DNA of 64,000 nt from Arthrobacter sp. 9AX (GTDB taxonomy: Bacteria; Actinomycetota; Actinomycetes; Actinomycetales; Micrococcaceae). Both the position numbers and the translations under genes were made by a program. Below, one piece after another: positions 19,606 to 28,836 of this stretch. The notes beneath the pieces are model-generated. The model did no database searches, had not been told where the DNA came from, and was given only the letters and a program-made list of their open reading frames with translations. Each line of letters starts with the position of its first letter. Position 1 is the stretch's first letter. The stretch is from NCBI RefSeq assembly GCF_902506095.1, contig NZ_LR733293.1, positions 769,502 to 833,501 on the forward strand, written 5' to 3'.

Positions 19606-19673
19606 CACCAACGCGGGGTCATTTTCCGCCCATCCCAAGGGGATCATGGGCGGAAAGTGACCCCGCGTTGGTG
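19606..19673. terminator. 28-bp hairpin between DUF503 gene and purL
   Basis: Arms 19606-19633 and 19646-19673 pair over 28 bases with a single exception, which is a U-G wobble in the plus-strand RNA. The loop is 12 bases. It lies between convergent genes, ending the DUF503 unit and, from the other side, purSQL. Confidence 0.75.
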
Positions 19674-19682
19674 CAGGAAAGG

Positions 19683-21992
19683 TCAGCCGAAGTACTTCGG
19701 CAGGGTCCCTTCGTGGGCTTCGCGGAGGGCGTCCAGGGACAGGCTCTCCACGCCGTTGATCTCCAGGGTGCCGCTGGCCGCGTCCACCACACCGATGCGG
19801 GTGTGGGCGAAGCCGCGGGCGGTGCACATGTCCGTGAAGCGCACTTCCTCGGACCGGGGCACGCCCACCACGGCACGGCCCTGGGATTCCGAGAAGAGCG
19901 CCGTGAACAGGTCCACGCCGTCCCGGTCCAGGACATCCTGGAGGGCGATCCGGGCACCCACGCCGTAACGCAGCGAGGACTCCACCAGGGCAGCGGCGAG
20001 GCCGCCCTCGGAGAGGTCGTGGGCGGAATCGATCATGCCGTCACGGGATGCGTTGATCAGGATCTCGCCCAGTGCACGTTCGGCGTCGAGGTCAACCCTG
20101 GGCGGCTGCCCGCCCAGGTGGCCGCGCATGTTGGCCCACTCGGAACCATCCAGCTCGGCAGCCGTGGTGCCCAGCAGGTAGATCGCCTGGCCGTCCTCAC
20201 GCCAGCCCGACGGCGTCCGCCGGGCAACGTCGTCGAGCTTGCCCAGGACTGCCACTACGGGGGAGGGGTGGATCGGCGTGGTGCCGGTCTGGTTGTACAG
20301 CGAGACGTTGCCGCCGGTGACCGGAACGCCGAGCACCTTGCAGGCATCGGACAGGCCGCGGATGGCCTCGGCAAGCTGCCACATCACATCCGGGTCCTCG
20401 GGGGAGCCGAAGTTCAGGCAGTCGCTGACGGCCATGGGCACCGCGCCGGAGGTGGCGACGTTCCGGTAGGCCTCGGCCAGCGCCAGCTGCGCGCCGTGGT
20501 AGGGGTCGAGGTAGGTGTAGCGGCCGTTGGCGTCGGTGGCGAGGGCAACGCCCAGGCCGGTTTCCTCATCCACGCGGACCACGCCGGCGTCGTCCGGGAA
20601 CGCCATGGACGTATTGCCGCCCACGTACCGGTCGTACTGGTTGGTGATCCAGGACTTGGAGCACATGTTCGGCGATGCCACCAGTTCGGTGACGGCCTTG
20701 GCGAGCTCGGCCGGAGCCGAGGGCCGCCCGGCGTCCTGCACGGAACCGGTGAAGGTGTCAGCCTGGACGGCGTCCTGCCACTCCGGACGGGCGAACGGGC
20801 GGTCGTAGACCGGGCCGTCGTGTGCCACGGTGCGCGGATCGACGTCGACAATCACCTCGCCCTCCCAGGTGATAATGAGGCGGCCGGTGTCGGTCACCTC
20901 GCCCAGCCAGGCGTACTCAACGGCCCACTTGTCCATCACGGCTTCGAACGCGGCGACGTTCTCCGGGGTGACAACGGCCATCATGCGTTCCTGCGACTCG
21001 GACATCAGAATTTCGCCCGGGGTCAGCGTGGGGTCGCGCAGCAGCACGGAGGTCAGCTCAACCTGCATGCCGCCGTCGCCATTTGATGCGAGTTCGGAGG
21101 TGGCGCAGGAGATGCCGGCGGCGCCGAGGTCCTGGATGCCTTCCACCAGGGAGCCCTTGAAGAGCTCCAGGCAGCACTCGATCAGGACCTTCTCGGCGAA
21201 GGGGTCGCCCACCTGCACCGCAGGGCGCTTGGAGGGCTTGGTGTCATCGAAGGACTCAGAGGCCAGCACGGAGGCGCCGCCGATGCCGTCACCGCCGGTG
21301 CGCGCACCGAACAAGACCACCTTGTTGCCCTTGCCGGAAGCGTTCGCGAGGCGGATGTCCTCGTGGCGCATCACGCCCACTGCGAGGGCGTTGACCAGCG
21401 GGTTGCCCTGGTAAACGGAGTCGAACACCATTTCGCCGCCGATGTTCGGCAGGCCCAGCGAGTTGCCGTAGCCGCCGATGCCGGCAACCGCGCCGTGCAT
21501 CACGCGGGCGGTGTCCGGGTGGTCGATCGCGCCAAAGCGCAGCGGATCCATCACGGCGACGGGGCGGGCGCCCATGGAGATGATGTCGCGGACAATGCCG
21601 CCGATGCCGGTGGCGGCGCCCTGGTAGGGCTCAACGAACGACGGCGAGTTGTGCGATTCGATCTTGAAGGTCACGGCCCAGCCGTCCCCCAGGTTGGTCA
21701 CGCCGGCATTTTCGCCGATGCCCACCAGCATGTCCTTCTTCATCTCCGGGGTCACCTTCTCGCCGAACTGGCGCAGGTGGTTCTTGGAGGACTTGTAGGA
21801 GCAGTGCTCGCTCCACATGACGGAGTACATGGCGAGTTCGGCGCCGGTGGGGCGGCGGCCCAGGACCTTGACGATCTCGTCGAACTCGTTCTGCTTCAGA
21901 CCCAGCTCGGCCCAGGGCAGCTCCGTGTCCGGGGTCTTCGCAGCGTTCTCGACAGTGTCGATATTGAACTTCTTGGTGGTTTCGATGCTCAC
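19683..21992 (-). CDS. purL: Phosphoribosylformylglycinamidine synthase, large subunit
   Basis: The large subunit uses ATP and ammonia from PurQ to convert FGAR to FGAM in purine synthesis. At 769 residues it is the small, three-component type that needs PurS and PurQ. Visible motifs include [15 protein letters not shown] near residue 50, [38 protein letters not shown], and [12 protein letters not shown] chose the GTG at 21992, which overlaps the purQ stop by four bases (GTGA); a longer in-frame reading runs back into purQ. The operon order is purS-purQ-purL. Confidence 0.96.
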   Translation of the reverse strand: MSIETTKKFNIDTVENAAKTPDTELPWAELGLKQNEFDEIVKVLGRRPTGAELAMYSVMWSEHCSYKSSKNHLRQFGEKVTPEMKKDMLVGIGENAGVTNLGDGWAVTFKIESHNSPSFVEPYQGAATGIGGIVRDIISMGARPVAVMDPLRFGAIDHPDTARVMHGAVAGIGGYGNSLGLPNIGGEMVFDSVYQGNPLVNALAVGVMRHEDIRLANASGKGNKVVLFGARTGGDGIGGASVLASESFDDTKPSKRPAVQVGDPFAEKVLIECCLELFKGSLVEGIQDLGAAGISCATSELASNGDGGMQVELTSVLLRDPTLTPGEILMSESQERMMAVVTPENVAAFEAVMDKWAVEYAWLGEVTDTGRLIITWEGEVIVDVDPRTVAHDGPVYDRPFARPEWQDAVQADTFTGSVQDAGRPSAPAELAKAVTELVASPNMCSKSWITNQYDRYVGGNTSMAFPDDAGVVRVDEETGLGVALATDANGRYTYLDPYHGAQLALAEAYRNVATSGAVPMAVSDCLNFGSPEDPDVMWQLAEAIRGLSDACKVLGVPVTGGNVSLYNQTGTTPIHPSPVVAVLGKLDDVARRTPSGWREDGQAIYLLGTTAAELDGSEWANMRGHLGGQPPRVDLDAERALGEILINASRDGMIDSAHDLSEGGLAAALVESSLRYGVGARIALQDVLDRDGVDLFTALFSESQGRAVVGVPRSEEVRFTDMCTARGFAHTRIGVVDAASGTLEINGVESLSLDALREAHEGTLPKYFG

Positions 21993-22762
21993 TTGTCGCC
22001 TCCCACAATCTTGGTCAAAACGGAGGTGAAGAAGCCGAGGCCGTCGGTGTCGGACCCGCCGACGCCATCCAGCGATTCGGGGCCGAAGCCGGCCTCCACA
22101 GCGTGCTCGGGGTGCGGCATCAGGCCCACCACGTTGCCCGCGGCATTCGAGATGCCGGCGATGTCGCGGCGGGAGCCGTTCGGGTTGAAGCCGACGTAGC
22201 GGAACACCACGCGGCCCTCGGCCTCCAGCGCGTCCAGGGTCTTCTCGTCCGCGATGTACTGGCCGTCCTGGTTCTTCAGCGGCACAGTGATTTCCTGGCC
22301 CGCCTGGTAGTCCAGCGTCCATGCGGTGTTGCTGTTCTCGACGCGCAGGACCTGGTCGCGGCACATGAATTTCAGGTGGTCGTTCTTGATCATCGAACCG
22401 GGCAGCAGGTGCGATTCGGTGAGGATCTGGAAGCCGTTGCAGATACCGAGCACGGGCAGCCTGGCGTCGCTGTTGGCGGCGTCGATGATCTTTGACATCA
22501 GGGGTGCGAAGCGGGCAATGGCTCCGGCGCGGAGGTAGTCGCCGTAGGAGAAACCGCCGGGAATGACGACGGCGTCCACGTCGCCAAGTTCCGTGTCAGC
22601 GTGCCAGAGTTCGACGGCGGTGCCGCCGGCAAGGCGGACGGCGCGGGCTGCGTCGCGGTCATCGAGGGTGCCCGGGAACGTGACGACGCCGACGCGTGCC
22701 CCTGCGAGGCGCGGTTCGGCGGCGACAGCGATGGCCTCGCCGATCAGGGGAAGTTCAGTCAT
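21989..22762 (-). CDS. purQ: Phosphoribosylformylglycinamidine synthase, glutaminase subunit
   Basis: A class I glutamine amidotransferase of 257 residues that supplies ammonia to PurL. The catalytic Cys is in [10 protein letters not shown], and His/Glu in MPHPEHAVE complete the triad; [19 protein letters not shown] forms the oxyanion region. The first 20 residues (through PRLAGAR) extend beyond the usual start [11 protein letters not shown], so translation could also begin a little later. One base separates it from purS and it overlaps purL. Confidence 0.95.
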   Translation of the reverse strand: MTELPLIGEAIAVAAEPRLAGARVGVVTFPGTLDDRDAARAVRLAGGTAVELWHADTELGDVDAVVIPGGFSYGDYLRAGAIARFAPLMSKIIDAANSDARLPVLGICNGFQILTESHLLPGSMIKNDHLKFMCRDQVLRVENSNTAWTLDYQAGQEITVPLKNQDGQYIADEKTLDALEAEGRVVFRYVGFNPNGSRRDIAGISNAAGNVVGLMPHPEHAVEAGFGPESLDGVGGSDTDGLGFFTSVLTKIVGGDK

Positions 22763-22763
22763 G

Positions 22764-23015
22764 TCAGGCCTCGACGACCTCGACGTTGACGACGTCCTCG
22801 ATCACGGGGTTGGACAGGAGGGTCTCTGCGGCATCGCGTGCCTGGGCCAGGATCTCCTCGGTCACCTCGCCGTCGACGGTCAGTTCAAAACGCTTGCCCT
22901 GGCGGACAGCGCTGAAGCTGGTGAAGCCCAGCCGGGGCAGGGCGCCGACGATAGCCTTCCCCTGCGGGTCCAGAATCTCGGGCTTGGGCATAACGTCAAC
23001 AACGATCCGGGGCAT
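22764..23015 (-). CDS. purS: Phosphoribosylformylglycinamidine synthase, small subunit
   Basis: The 83-residue PurS links PurQ and PurL and helps transfer ammonia. The pattern [21 protein letters not shown], then [17 protein letters not shown] and a C-terminal [15 protein letters not shown], is diagnostic. I chose ATG 23015, preceded by AGGAG seven bases upstream, over a longer in-frame start with no family support. It is the first gene of purSQL. Confidence 0.95.
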   Translation of the reverse strand: MPRIVVDVMPKPEILDPQGKAIVGALPRLGFTSFSAVRQGKRFELTVDGEVTEEILAQARDAAETLLSNPVIEDVVNVEVVEA

Positions 23016-23142
23016 CCGGTAACTCCTGTGCGTGAGCTTGGGTATGGGCGCAGCGGAGTGGTGCCGTCTCACGCCGTACCGGGGTGTGTTGGGGACACTT
23101 TGTTGGACTTGGTGGACGGGCGCTCCGCGAGCTTGCCAGACC

Positions 23143-23148
23143 ATTCTA
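23143..23148 (-). promoter_or_regulatory. -10 box for purSQL
   Basis: TAGAAT on the minus strand, about 130 bases before purS, matches five of six -10 positions. No clear -35 box accompanies it. The long leader has no riboswitch fold that I can recognise. Confidence 0.45.
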
Positions 23149-23284
23149 CCGGCCGGAGCGCCCCACCCTGTATTCGTGCAAGTCCTGCCGCCCTTCGCGC
23201 CGTGGACAGCATATTGGCGGTGGGCTTGGAGGAGCGGGCAGCAGCCCGTTGGAAGTGGTTCTGGAGTTGTAACGGCGGGGTCAC

Positions 23285-23290
23285 TAGGAT
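23285..23290 (+). promoter_or_regulatory. -10 box for the small membrane protein gene
   Basis: TAGGAT ends six bases before the ATG at 23297, predicting a leaderless mRNA. No ribosome-binding site lies between them. Confidence 0.4.
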
Positions 23291-23296
23291 TGCTGA

Positions 23297-23482
23297 ATGG
23301 CTGAGAAATCGAGATCCGTGCTGTTGCCGGTGGTCGCCGCCGCAGTGTTCGCCGGACTGGGACGGATGGTCCTGCAGAAGATCAAAGCCGACCGGTTCGC
23401 CCGGGAGAACCGGGTTGCCGGGCCGATGGATGAAAAGACCAGGCAATGGATCAGCGAAGTGGTCAGGACGCCCCGGCAGTAG
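23297..23482 (+). CDS. Small single-pass membrane protein
   Basis: This is a 61-residue protein with a short basic N-terminus, one hydrophobic segment (VLLPVVAAAVFAGLGRMVL, about 8-26) and a charged C-terminal half (KADRFARENR). No family is recognised. Codon third positions are G/C-rich as in neighbouring genes, and the -10 box placed six bases before the ATG supports expression. It is divergent from purS. Confidence 0.5.
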   Translation: MAEKSRSVLLPVVAAAVFAGLGRMVLQKIKADRFARENRVAGPMDEKTRQWISEVVRTPRQ

Positions 23483-23642
23483 CCGGCACCGCAGCCCGCG
23501 TGACGTTGTCCGGGGTGCCCGCAGGAGCGCCATTTTTCCTCCCCTCCGTCCTGTTCGGGGACGGCAGTGACAGGCGCAAGTTCGCTTTTGTGTCCTATGT
23601 CATATTTGGCTATCAGTCTGTACCCTTTGAAACGGCTGGTGT

Positions 23643-23673
23643 CACGAAAATGACAAGACCTGTAACTTTCGTG
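23643..23673 (+). promoter_or_regulatory. Inverted repeat upstream of the subtilase gene
   Basis: CACGAAA (23643-23649) and TTTCGTG (23667-23673) are an inverted repeat in an unusually A/T-rich stretch upstream of the subtilase. It could be a regulator site or an mRNA hairpin; the spacing of 17 bases leaves both open. Confidence 0.3.
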
Positions 23674-23737
23674 TCCCAAGCCAGTCGTTTCTGGCCCCCA
23701 ACCGTGGCTGGGCCGGTACCTCGTGAAAGGGTTGCAC

Positions 23738-26700
23738 GTGAGATCTACTGGAAAGAGTCCCTTGCGGGGCGGCGGATTCCGGAAGGCTGCGGCGCTGGCC
23801 GTGGGTTTGCCGCTTCTCCTCACCCCGATGGCCGCCAGCCCCGCCACCGCGGCGCCTGCCGGCCAGGACATGGCAACCCCCGCCAGGAACGCGGCCGCTG
23901 CTGAGTTCACGGACGGCCGCTACATCGTTGTCCTCGCAGGTGCAGCGGCCGCCGCCTACGAGGGTGAGACCCCGGGACTGGCGCCCACCAGGCCGCAGGA
24001 TGGCCGCAAGCTGGATACCGGAAGTGCCGGCTACAAGGCCTATGACGCGCACCTCCGCAAGGAGCAGCGGGACGTCGCCGCCAGCCAGGGTGTCACGCCG
24101 CAAAAGCAGTTCACCGCTGCCCTCAACGGCTTCAGTGCCCAACTGACTGCGGGGCAGGCCATGGAGCTGTCCAGGGACAAGAAGGTCCTGGCGGTGACGC
24201 CGGATGCGGAGAATGCCCCGGACTACACCACCACGGACTTCCTGAAGCTGACCGGGCCCGACGGCATGTGGGCCGAACAGTTCGGCGGGGAAGCGAACGC
24301 GGGCAGGGGTGTTGTGGTGGGCGTCATCGACTCCGGCTACGCTCCGGACAACCCCTTCCTCCAGGGCGAACCCGTTTCGCCACTGAGCGGCCAGGCGCAG
24401 GTGGGCGTCCCCTACCGCACCGCGGACGGCAAAATCGCGATGCTCAAGGCCGATGGATCCACCTTCGTGGGCGAGTGCCAGAAGGGCCAGGGAACGGGTG
24501 CGTCCTTCGACGGCTCGCTGTGCAACTCCAAGGTCATCGGGGCACGGTACTTCGCCGATTCCTTCCTGCAGCTCGTGCCGCCGGCGAACCGGGCCCCGCA
24601 GGAACTCATTTCCCCCGTGGACGTGGGCAGCCACGGCACCCACACCGCCACAACAGCGGCCGGCAACGCCAACGTGGAGCAGGTCATCGACGGCACCAGC
24701 TTCGGCGAGAGCTCCGGGGTGGCCCCGGCGGCAAAGGTTTCCGTCTATAAGGTCTGCTGGGAGGACACGAACCCTGATTCCGGCGGCTGCTACTCTTCCG
24801 CAGCGGTGGAGGCAGTGGACGCAGCCGTCAAGGACGGCGTGGATGTCCTGAACTACTCCATCTCGGGAAACAACAACAGCACCACCGATCCGGTGTCGCT
24901 GGCCTTCCTGAACGCCGCGGCCGCGGGCGTGTTCGTCTCTGCCTCCGCCGGCAACTCCGGCCCCGCCGTTTCCACGGTCAACCACGCCGCGCCGTGGCTG
25001 ACCACCGTGGCCGCCTCCACGTTCCCCAGCGAGCTGCTGGGAACGGTCAAGGTTTCCGATGGTTCGCTGTACCGGGGAGCTTCGATCATGAAGTCTGAAG
25101 TGGCGGACAAGCCGGTGGTGGTCGCGGCAGCCGCGGCCGCCGCGGGTGCCGCCAATCCGAACCTCTGCGGCCCGGGCTCTCTGGATGCCGCGAAGGTGGC
25201 GGGCAAAGTGGTGGTCTGTGACCGCGGCGTAGTGGACAGGACAGCCAAGAGCCAGGAGGTCAAGGACAAGGGCGGCGTCGGAATGATCCTGGTGAACCTC
25301 ACCAGCAGCTCCGAAGACGCGGACAACCACGTGCTGCCCACCGTGCACGTGAACGCCCCCAAGAGCCTGGAACTGAAGTCCAAGCTGGAAGCCAACCCCG
25401 CACTGACCGTCAGCCTGGTCAAGGGAGACCTGACCGGTGAACCCCCGGCCCCTGCGCCGCAGATCGCCGGTTTCTCCTCCCGGGGGCCCAGCCTTGCCTC
25501 AGGCGGCGACCTGCTGAAGCCGGACATCGCAGCGCCGGGCGTCAACGTCCTCGCGGGCGTCTCCACCATCGGCAACCACGGCGCCCAGTTCGGCTTTATG
25601 TCCGGCACCTCCATGGCTGCCCCGCACATTGCCGGATTCGGTGCCCTGGTCCTGAGCAAGGAGCCCCTGTGGTCCCCTGCCACGGTCAAGTCGGCCATGA
25701 TGACCACCGCCTACCCGCTGGTCAATGCCGACGGCTCGCCGAATACGGATCCTTTCCAGTGCGGCGCAGGGCACATCGATTCCAGCCGGGTCCTGGATCC
25801 GGGACTGGTCTACGACTCCGGCATCAAGGACTGGCTGGGCTTCCTCAACGGCCAGGGCGTGGACACCGGGGCACCCCAGGCCGGCACCATCGCCGCCCGC
25901 GACCTGAACCTGCCGTCCATCGCACTCGGCAGCCTCGTGGGAGAGGTCCAGGTCAAGCGCCGGCTGACAGCACTGGTGCCCGGCATGTACCGGCCCGAAA
26001 TGAACCTGCCGGGCTTTGACGTCAAGGTGGAACCGGCGGCACTGAACTTCGCCAAGGCGGGCCAGACACGCGAAGTGACCCTGACCATCAAGAACGTGAA
26101 TGCCCCGGTAGGAAAGTTCAGCACCGGACACCTCACCTGGAAGGGCCCGCGCACCGTGAGTTCGCCGATCGCCGTCCGGCCGGTGGACGCACAGATCGCA
26201 CCGTCCTTCTCCTTCACCTCGCCCACCGGAACCGGCAGCGGGACCATGGAGCTGGTGTCCGGCTCGGATAACCCCATCAAGGTAGGGGTGGAAGGACTGG
26301 CTCCGCTGAGCCAGACCGCCATTACCAAAACGCCCGGGGCGTACGCGCAGGCCAACGATGCGCACAACGCACTGCTCCAGGTGACGGTGCCGGCGGGGGC
26401 GACGTTCGCCAGGCTGGGCGTCCAGGCGCAGTCCGACACCGTGGACTGGGACATGGTGGTTTACGCACCGAATGCCGCCGGGGGACTGACAGCCACGCAG
26501 GTGGCAACGGCTTCCGCCAGCGAGTTCCTGGACCTTGAGGCGCCGCGGGCCGGAACCTACTACGTCGTGGCCAACCTCTATTCCACCCCGGACAGCGGAC
26601 CGGCCAGCGCAACGGTGCAGGCGGTTTCGTTTGCCGGTGATGCCGGCAACCTCACGGTGGACCCGAACCCGATCGCAGCTCCCAACGGCACCGCCACCTC

Positions 26701-26866
26701 GGCCACCCTGTCTTGGACAGGCCTGTCCGAAGGGGCTTACGTGTCGCGCCTGAGCCTTGGTGAAAACGGCATCAGGACCTGGGTCAACGTCCAGGTGGGC
26801 GCGGCCTCGGCCGCCCCGTCCGGGGCCCCGCAGGTAGCCTTCGCCAACGGCGTGCCTGCGGTTTAG
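23738..26866 (+). CDS. Secreted subtilisin-like serine protease (S8) with I9, PA and Fn3-like domains
   Basis: This is a 1042-residue exported peptidase. A signal peptide (basic start, then AAALAVGLPLLL, cleavage near ATAAPA) is followed by an I9-type propeptide starting RYIVVLAG and ending with the NGFSAQLTAGQ strand. The catalytic triad is Asp198 (GVIDSGY), His299 (SHGTHTAT) and Ser625 (GTSMAAPH), with the oxyanion Asn406 in SAGNSGP. A PA domain lies between about 440 and 565. The C-terminal 300 residues carry an Fn3-like domain (EVTLTIKNVNAP) and a jelly-roll-like region. The layout matches plant-type and actinobacterial cucumisin-like subtilases. I chose GTG 23738 because GAAAGGG lies just upstream; a GTG 15 bases earlier is also possible. 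It faces two subtilisin-inhibitor-like genes. Confidence 0.93.
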   Translation: MRSTGKSPLRGGGFRKAAALAVGLPLLLTPMAASPATAAPAGQDMATPARNAAAAEFTDGRYIVVLAGAAAAAYEGETPGLAPTRPQDGRKLDTGSAGYKAYDAHLRKEQRDVAASQGVTPQKQFTAALNGFSAQLTAGQAMELSRDKKVLAVTPDAENAPDYTTTDFLKLTGPDGMWAEQFGGEANAGRGVVVGVIDSGYAPDNPFLQGEPVSPLSGQAQVGVPYRTADGKIAMLKADGSTFVGECQKGQGTGASFDGSLCNSKVIGARYFADSFLQLVPPANRAPQELISPVDVGSHGTHTATTAAGNANVEQVIDGTSFGESSGVAPAAKVSVYKVCWEDTNPDSGGCYSSAAVEAVDAAVKDGVDVLNYSISGNNNSTTDPVSLAFLNAAAAGVFVSASAGNSGPAVSTVNHAAPWLTTVAASTFPSELLGTVKVSDGSLYRGASIMKSEVADKPVVVAAAAAAAGAANPNLCGPGSLDAAKVAGKVVVCDRGVVDRTAKSQEVKDKGGVGMILVNLTSSSEDADNHVLPTVHVNAPKSLELKSKLEANPALTVSLVKGDLTGEPPAPAPQIAGFSSRGPSLASGGDLLKPDIAAPGVNVLAGVSTIGNHGAQFGFMSGTSMAAPHIAGFGALVLSKEPLWSPATVKSAMMTTAYPLVNADGSPNTDPFQCGAGHIDSSRVLDPGLVYDSGIKDWLGFLNGQGVDTGAPQAGTIAARDLNLPSIALGSLVGEVQVKRRLTALVPGMYRPEMNLPGFDVKVEPAALNFAKAGQTREVTLTIKNVNAPVGKFSTGHLTWKGPRTVSSPIAVRPVDAQIAPSFSFTSPTGTGSGTMELVSGSDNPIKVGVEGLAPLSQTAITKTPGAYAQANDAHNALLQVTVPAGATFARLGVQAQSDTVDWDMVVYAPNAAGGLTATQVATASASEFLDLEAPRAGTYYVVANLYSTPDSGPASATVQAVSFAGDAGNLTVDPNPIAAPNGTATSATLSWTGLSEGAYVSRLSLGENGIRTWVNVQVGAASAAPSGAPQVAFANGVPAV

Positions 26867-26883
26867 CACCCGCGGGCGTTAGG

Positions 26884-26927
26884 AAAAGCAGGATCCCGGC
26901 GGTTCAACCGCCCGGGATCCTGCTTTT
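26884..26927. terminator. Terminator between subtilase and inhibitor-like gene
   Basis: Arms starting AAAAGCAGGATCCCGG and ending CCGGGATCCTGCTTTT pair over about 20 bases with one bulged C. The A run and T run at its feet make it a good intrinsic terminator for either direction. Confidence 0.75.
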
Positions 26928-26933
26928 GCGCTC

Positions 26934-27287
26934 CTAGATCCGGGTGTTGCCCCAGGCGCCGCCCGCGCTGCCCAGCAGGGCTGCCATTGCGTTCCACCGT
27001 GCGATTTCGCAGCCGTCAGTGCGGGTGAAAACATATTCGACGGCGCGCCCGTGGAAGGTCCCGCTGACCACGGCAACCTGCGGCCCGCCGTACTGCTGGG
27101 TGCACAGCCTGGGCGGTCCGGGCTTCGGAAAGAAGATGGCTTCACCGTGCTTTTCCACCGCCGCAAAAGCGGCGCCGGGATCGGGCAGGGTGCTCTCGGC
27201 GGACGGGCCGTCATCGGTTGCCACCAGCCGGAAGAGGTAATCGGCTGCGTCCGGGGTCTCCCGGAGCCTGATGGTCAGGTCGATCAT
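26934..27287 (-). CDS. Subtilisin-inhibitor-like (SSI family) domain protein without signal peptide
   Basis: The 117-residue protein contains the C-terminal signature of Streptomyces subtilisin inhibitors: a Cys followed by TQQYGGPQVAVVSGTFHGR, then VEYVFTRTDGCEIARWNAM. The early part (IDLTIRLRETPDAADYLFRLV) matches the first inhibitor strands but lacks the usual first Cys pair, and there is no signal peptide. SSI proteins inhibit subtilisin-type proteases outside the cell, so a cytoplasmic form would be unusual and may have another job. Its ATG overlaps the preceding gene's stop (ATGA). Confidence 0.65.
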   Translation of the reverse strand: MIDLTIRLRETPDAADYLFRLVATDDGPSAESTLPDPGAAFAAVEKHGEAIFFPKPGPPRLCTQQYGGPQVAVVSGTFHGRAVEYVFTRTDGCEIARWNAMAALLGSAGGAWGNTRI

Positions 27288-28216
27288 GCCGGACCGTCCC
27301 CTGTAAGCGCGGCCAGTTCCACGGCAAGCCGTTCGCGAAGCCCGGCTGCCTCGGCCGCAAAGGAACGCTGGTGTTCCACGTAAGCGGATTTACCCTGCGG
27401 GGTTTCGATGGGAATGGCCGGGTAGCCCCATTCCGCAAGGTCGTAGGGCGATGCCTGCATGTCCATGGCGCGGATGCGCCAGGACAGTTCAAAACAGTCC
27501 ATCACCAGTTCGCTGGGCAGGGCGGGCAGGAGCTTGTAGGCCCATTTGTAAAGGTCCATGTTCGCGTGCAGGCACCCCGGCTGTTCCAGGTGCCGCTGGG
27601 TTTCCCGGGTGGGCGCGAGTTCATTGAGCGGGGTGGCATCCGGGGTGTAGAAGCGGAACGCATCAAAGTGGCTGCAGCGGATCCGGTTGTCCTCCACCAC
27701 CTTGTCCGTCCCCGCTGGACCAAGGCGCAGCTGGAGGTACTCGTGGCGGAGGTCAAACCGGTCCTGGTGGTAGACCATGGCCCACTCGTGCAGGCCGAAG
27801 CAGCCAAACTGGGCGGGCCGCGCGGCGGTGCCGCGCAGGATAATCCCGGCGAAGGCGACGGCATCCTTGCGGTCGGCAAGGAAAGCGCCCCGGTCGAAGG
27901 TGACCGCGGTACTGCCCGCAGGCAGCCCCAGGAAGGCAAGCTCGCCGTCGTCGAGCGTCCGGTAGTGCTTCCAGCCGTGGCGGGCAGCCGCTTCACTGCC
28001 CAAAAGGACGACGCCGGCACCCGGATGCCAGCGTCGGAGCTGGCCCGGTTTCTGGGTGTAGTAGGTGAAGAGGAAGTCCTCCACCGGGTGCTTTTGCCCG
28101 GCAGAGCGCCGGGCAAGGTAGGGATCAGCGTAGCGGGCGACGCGCTGCTGGTGGGCTTCCTCCCGGACCCGCCATTCGTCCGCCGCGAGGACCTTAAGCT
28201 GCTCCACCGGCGGCAC
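27284..28216 (-). CDS. Protein annotated in relatives as 3-methyladenine DNA glycosylase
   Basis: This soluble protein of about 310 residues has the segments DFLFTYYTQKPGQLRRWHPG, FGCFGLHEWAMVY, RCSHFDAFRF and MDLYKWAYKLLP. I associate it with a conserved actinobacterial family usually labelled 3-methyladenine DNA glycosylase; it does not show a classic helix-hairpin-helix glycosylase motif, so the label is weak. I took GTG 28216 as start (AAGGA eight bases upstream); ATG 28237 is also possible. Either way it overlaps the end of the upstream lipoprotein gene. It lies in the middle of a three-gene unit with two inhibitor-like genes. Confidence 0.6.
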   Translation of the reverse strand: MPPVEQLKVLAADEWRVREEAHQQRVARYADPYLARRSAGQKHPVEDFLFTYYTQKPGQLRRWHPGAGVVLLGSEAAARHGWKHYRTLDDGELAFLGLPAGSTAVTFDRGAFLADRKDAVAFAGIILRGTAARPAQFGCFGLHEWAMVYHQDRFDLRHEYLQLRLGPAGTDKVVEDNRIRCSHFDAFRFYTPDATPLNELAPTRETQRHLEQPGCLHANMDLYKWAYKLLPALPSELVMDCFELSWRIRAMDMQASPYDLAEWGYPAIPIETPQGKSAYVEHQRSFAAEAAGLRERLAVELAALTGDGPA

Positions 28217-28802
28217 CAATAACGTCCTTGGCCGCATCCCAGGAGCCGATTTCGCAGCCGTTGGTGCGTTTGAACGCGTCATCAACCGGGACGCCGTCCA
28301 CCACGCCGGTGACCTGGGCTTCCTGCGGGCCGCCGTATTGTTCCGTGCATGCCTGGTCAGTCCGGACTGCGGGGGAAGCCACGATGGCAGCATTGTTCTT
28401 CAGGGCGGCGCAGGCGGCGTCGGCCGTGGGGTGCTTGCTTTCGGCGTCAGCAGCGCCGTTGACACAGACCAGGGTGTAGTGGACCTCCGGCTCGCCGGGC
28501 GATGGCCTCAGCGTGATCGCCAGTTCAGCATTGCCCTGTCCGGGACCGGCCGGCGGCCCGGTGGCCGGCGCTGGTGCGGGAGCCGGAACGGTGGATTCGG
28601 CGTCCGGGGCGGTGCTTCCGGAGGGGGCAGTGGGACCCGGCGATGCCGATGGGGAACCGGATACCGAGGGGCTGCCCGCGGGAGTTCCGCCGCCCTGGTC
28701 CGGGGTGCACGCCGGCAGCAGCAGGAGCGCCGCGAACAGCAGTACTGCTGAATGCGCCTTGCCCGAATGCACCTGGTGCCCGCGCCGGGGCCTGTCCGTC
28801 AT
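28194..28802 (-). CDS. Subtilisin-inhibitor-like lipoprotein
   Basis: A 202-residue lipoprotein: basic start, hydrophobic core and the lipobox LPAC with Cys32, then a Ser/Pro/Ala/Gly-rich linker of about 60 residues. The C-terminal 100 residues resemble the SSI fold, with all four expected cysteines: YTLVCVNG, ADAACAAL, ACTEQYGGPQEAQVTGVVDG and RTNGCEIGSWDA. SSI proteins block subtilisin-type proteases. Here the domain would be tethered to the outside of the membrane. It is first in the operon with the glycosylase-like gene and the second SSI-like gene, and converges on the subtilase. Confidence 0.7.
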   Translation of the reverse strand: MTDRPRRGHQVHSGKAHSAVLLFAALLLLPACTPDQGGGTPAGSPSVSGSPSASPGPTAPSGSTAPDAESTVPAPAPAPATGPPAGPGQGNAELAITLRPSPGEPEVHYTLVCVNGAADAESKHPTADAACAALKNNAAIVASPAVRTDQACTEQYGGPQEAQVTGVVDGVPVDDAFKRTNGCEIGSWDAAKDVIGAAGGAA

Positions 28803-28836
28803 GGTGCCATTCTACTGCCGAAGCCCCCGCGCCCGG

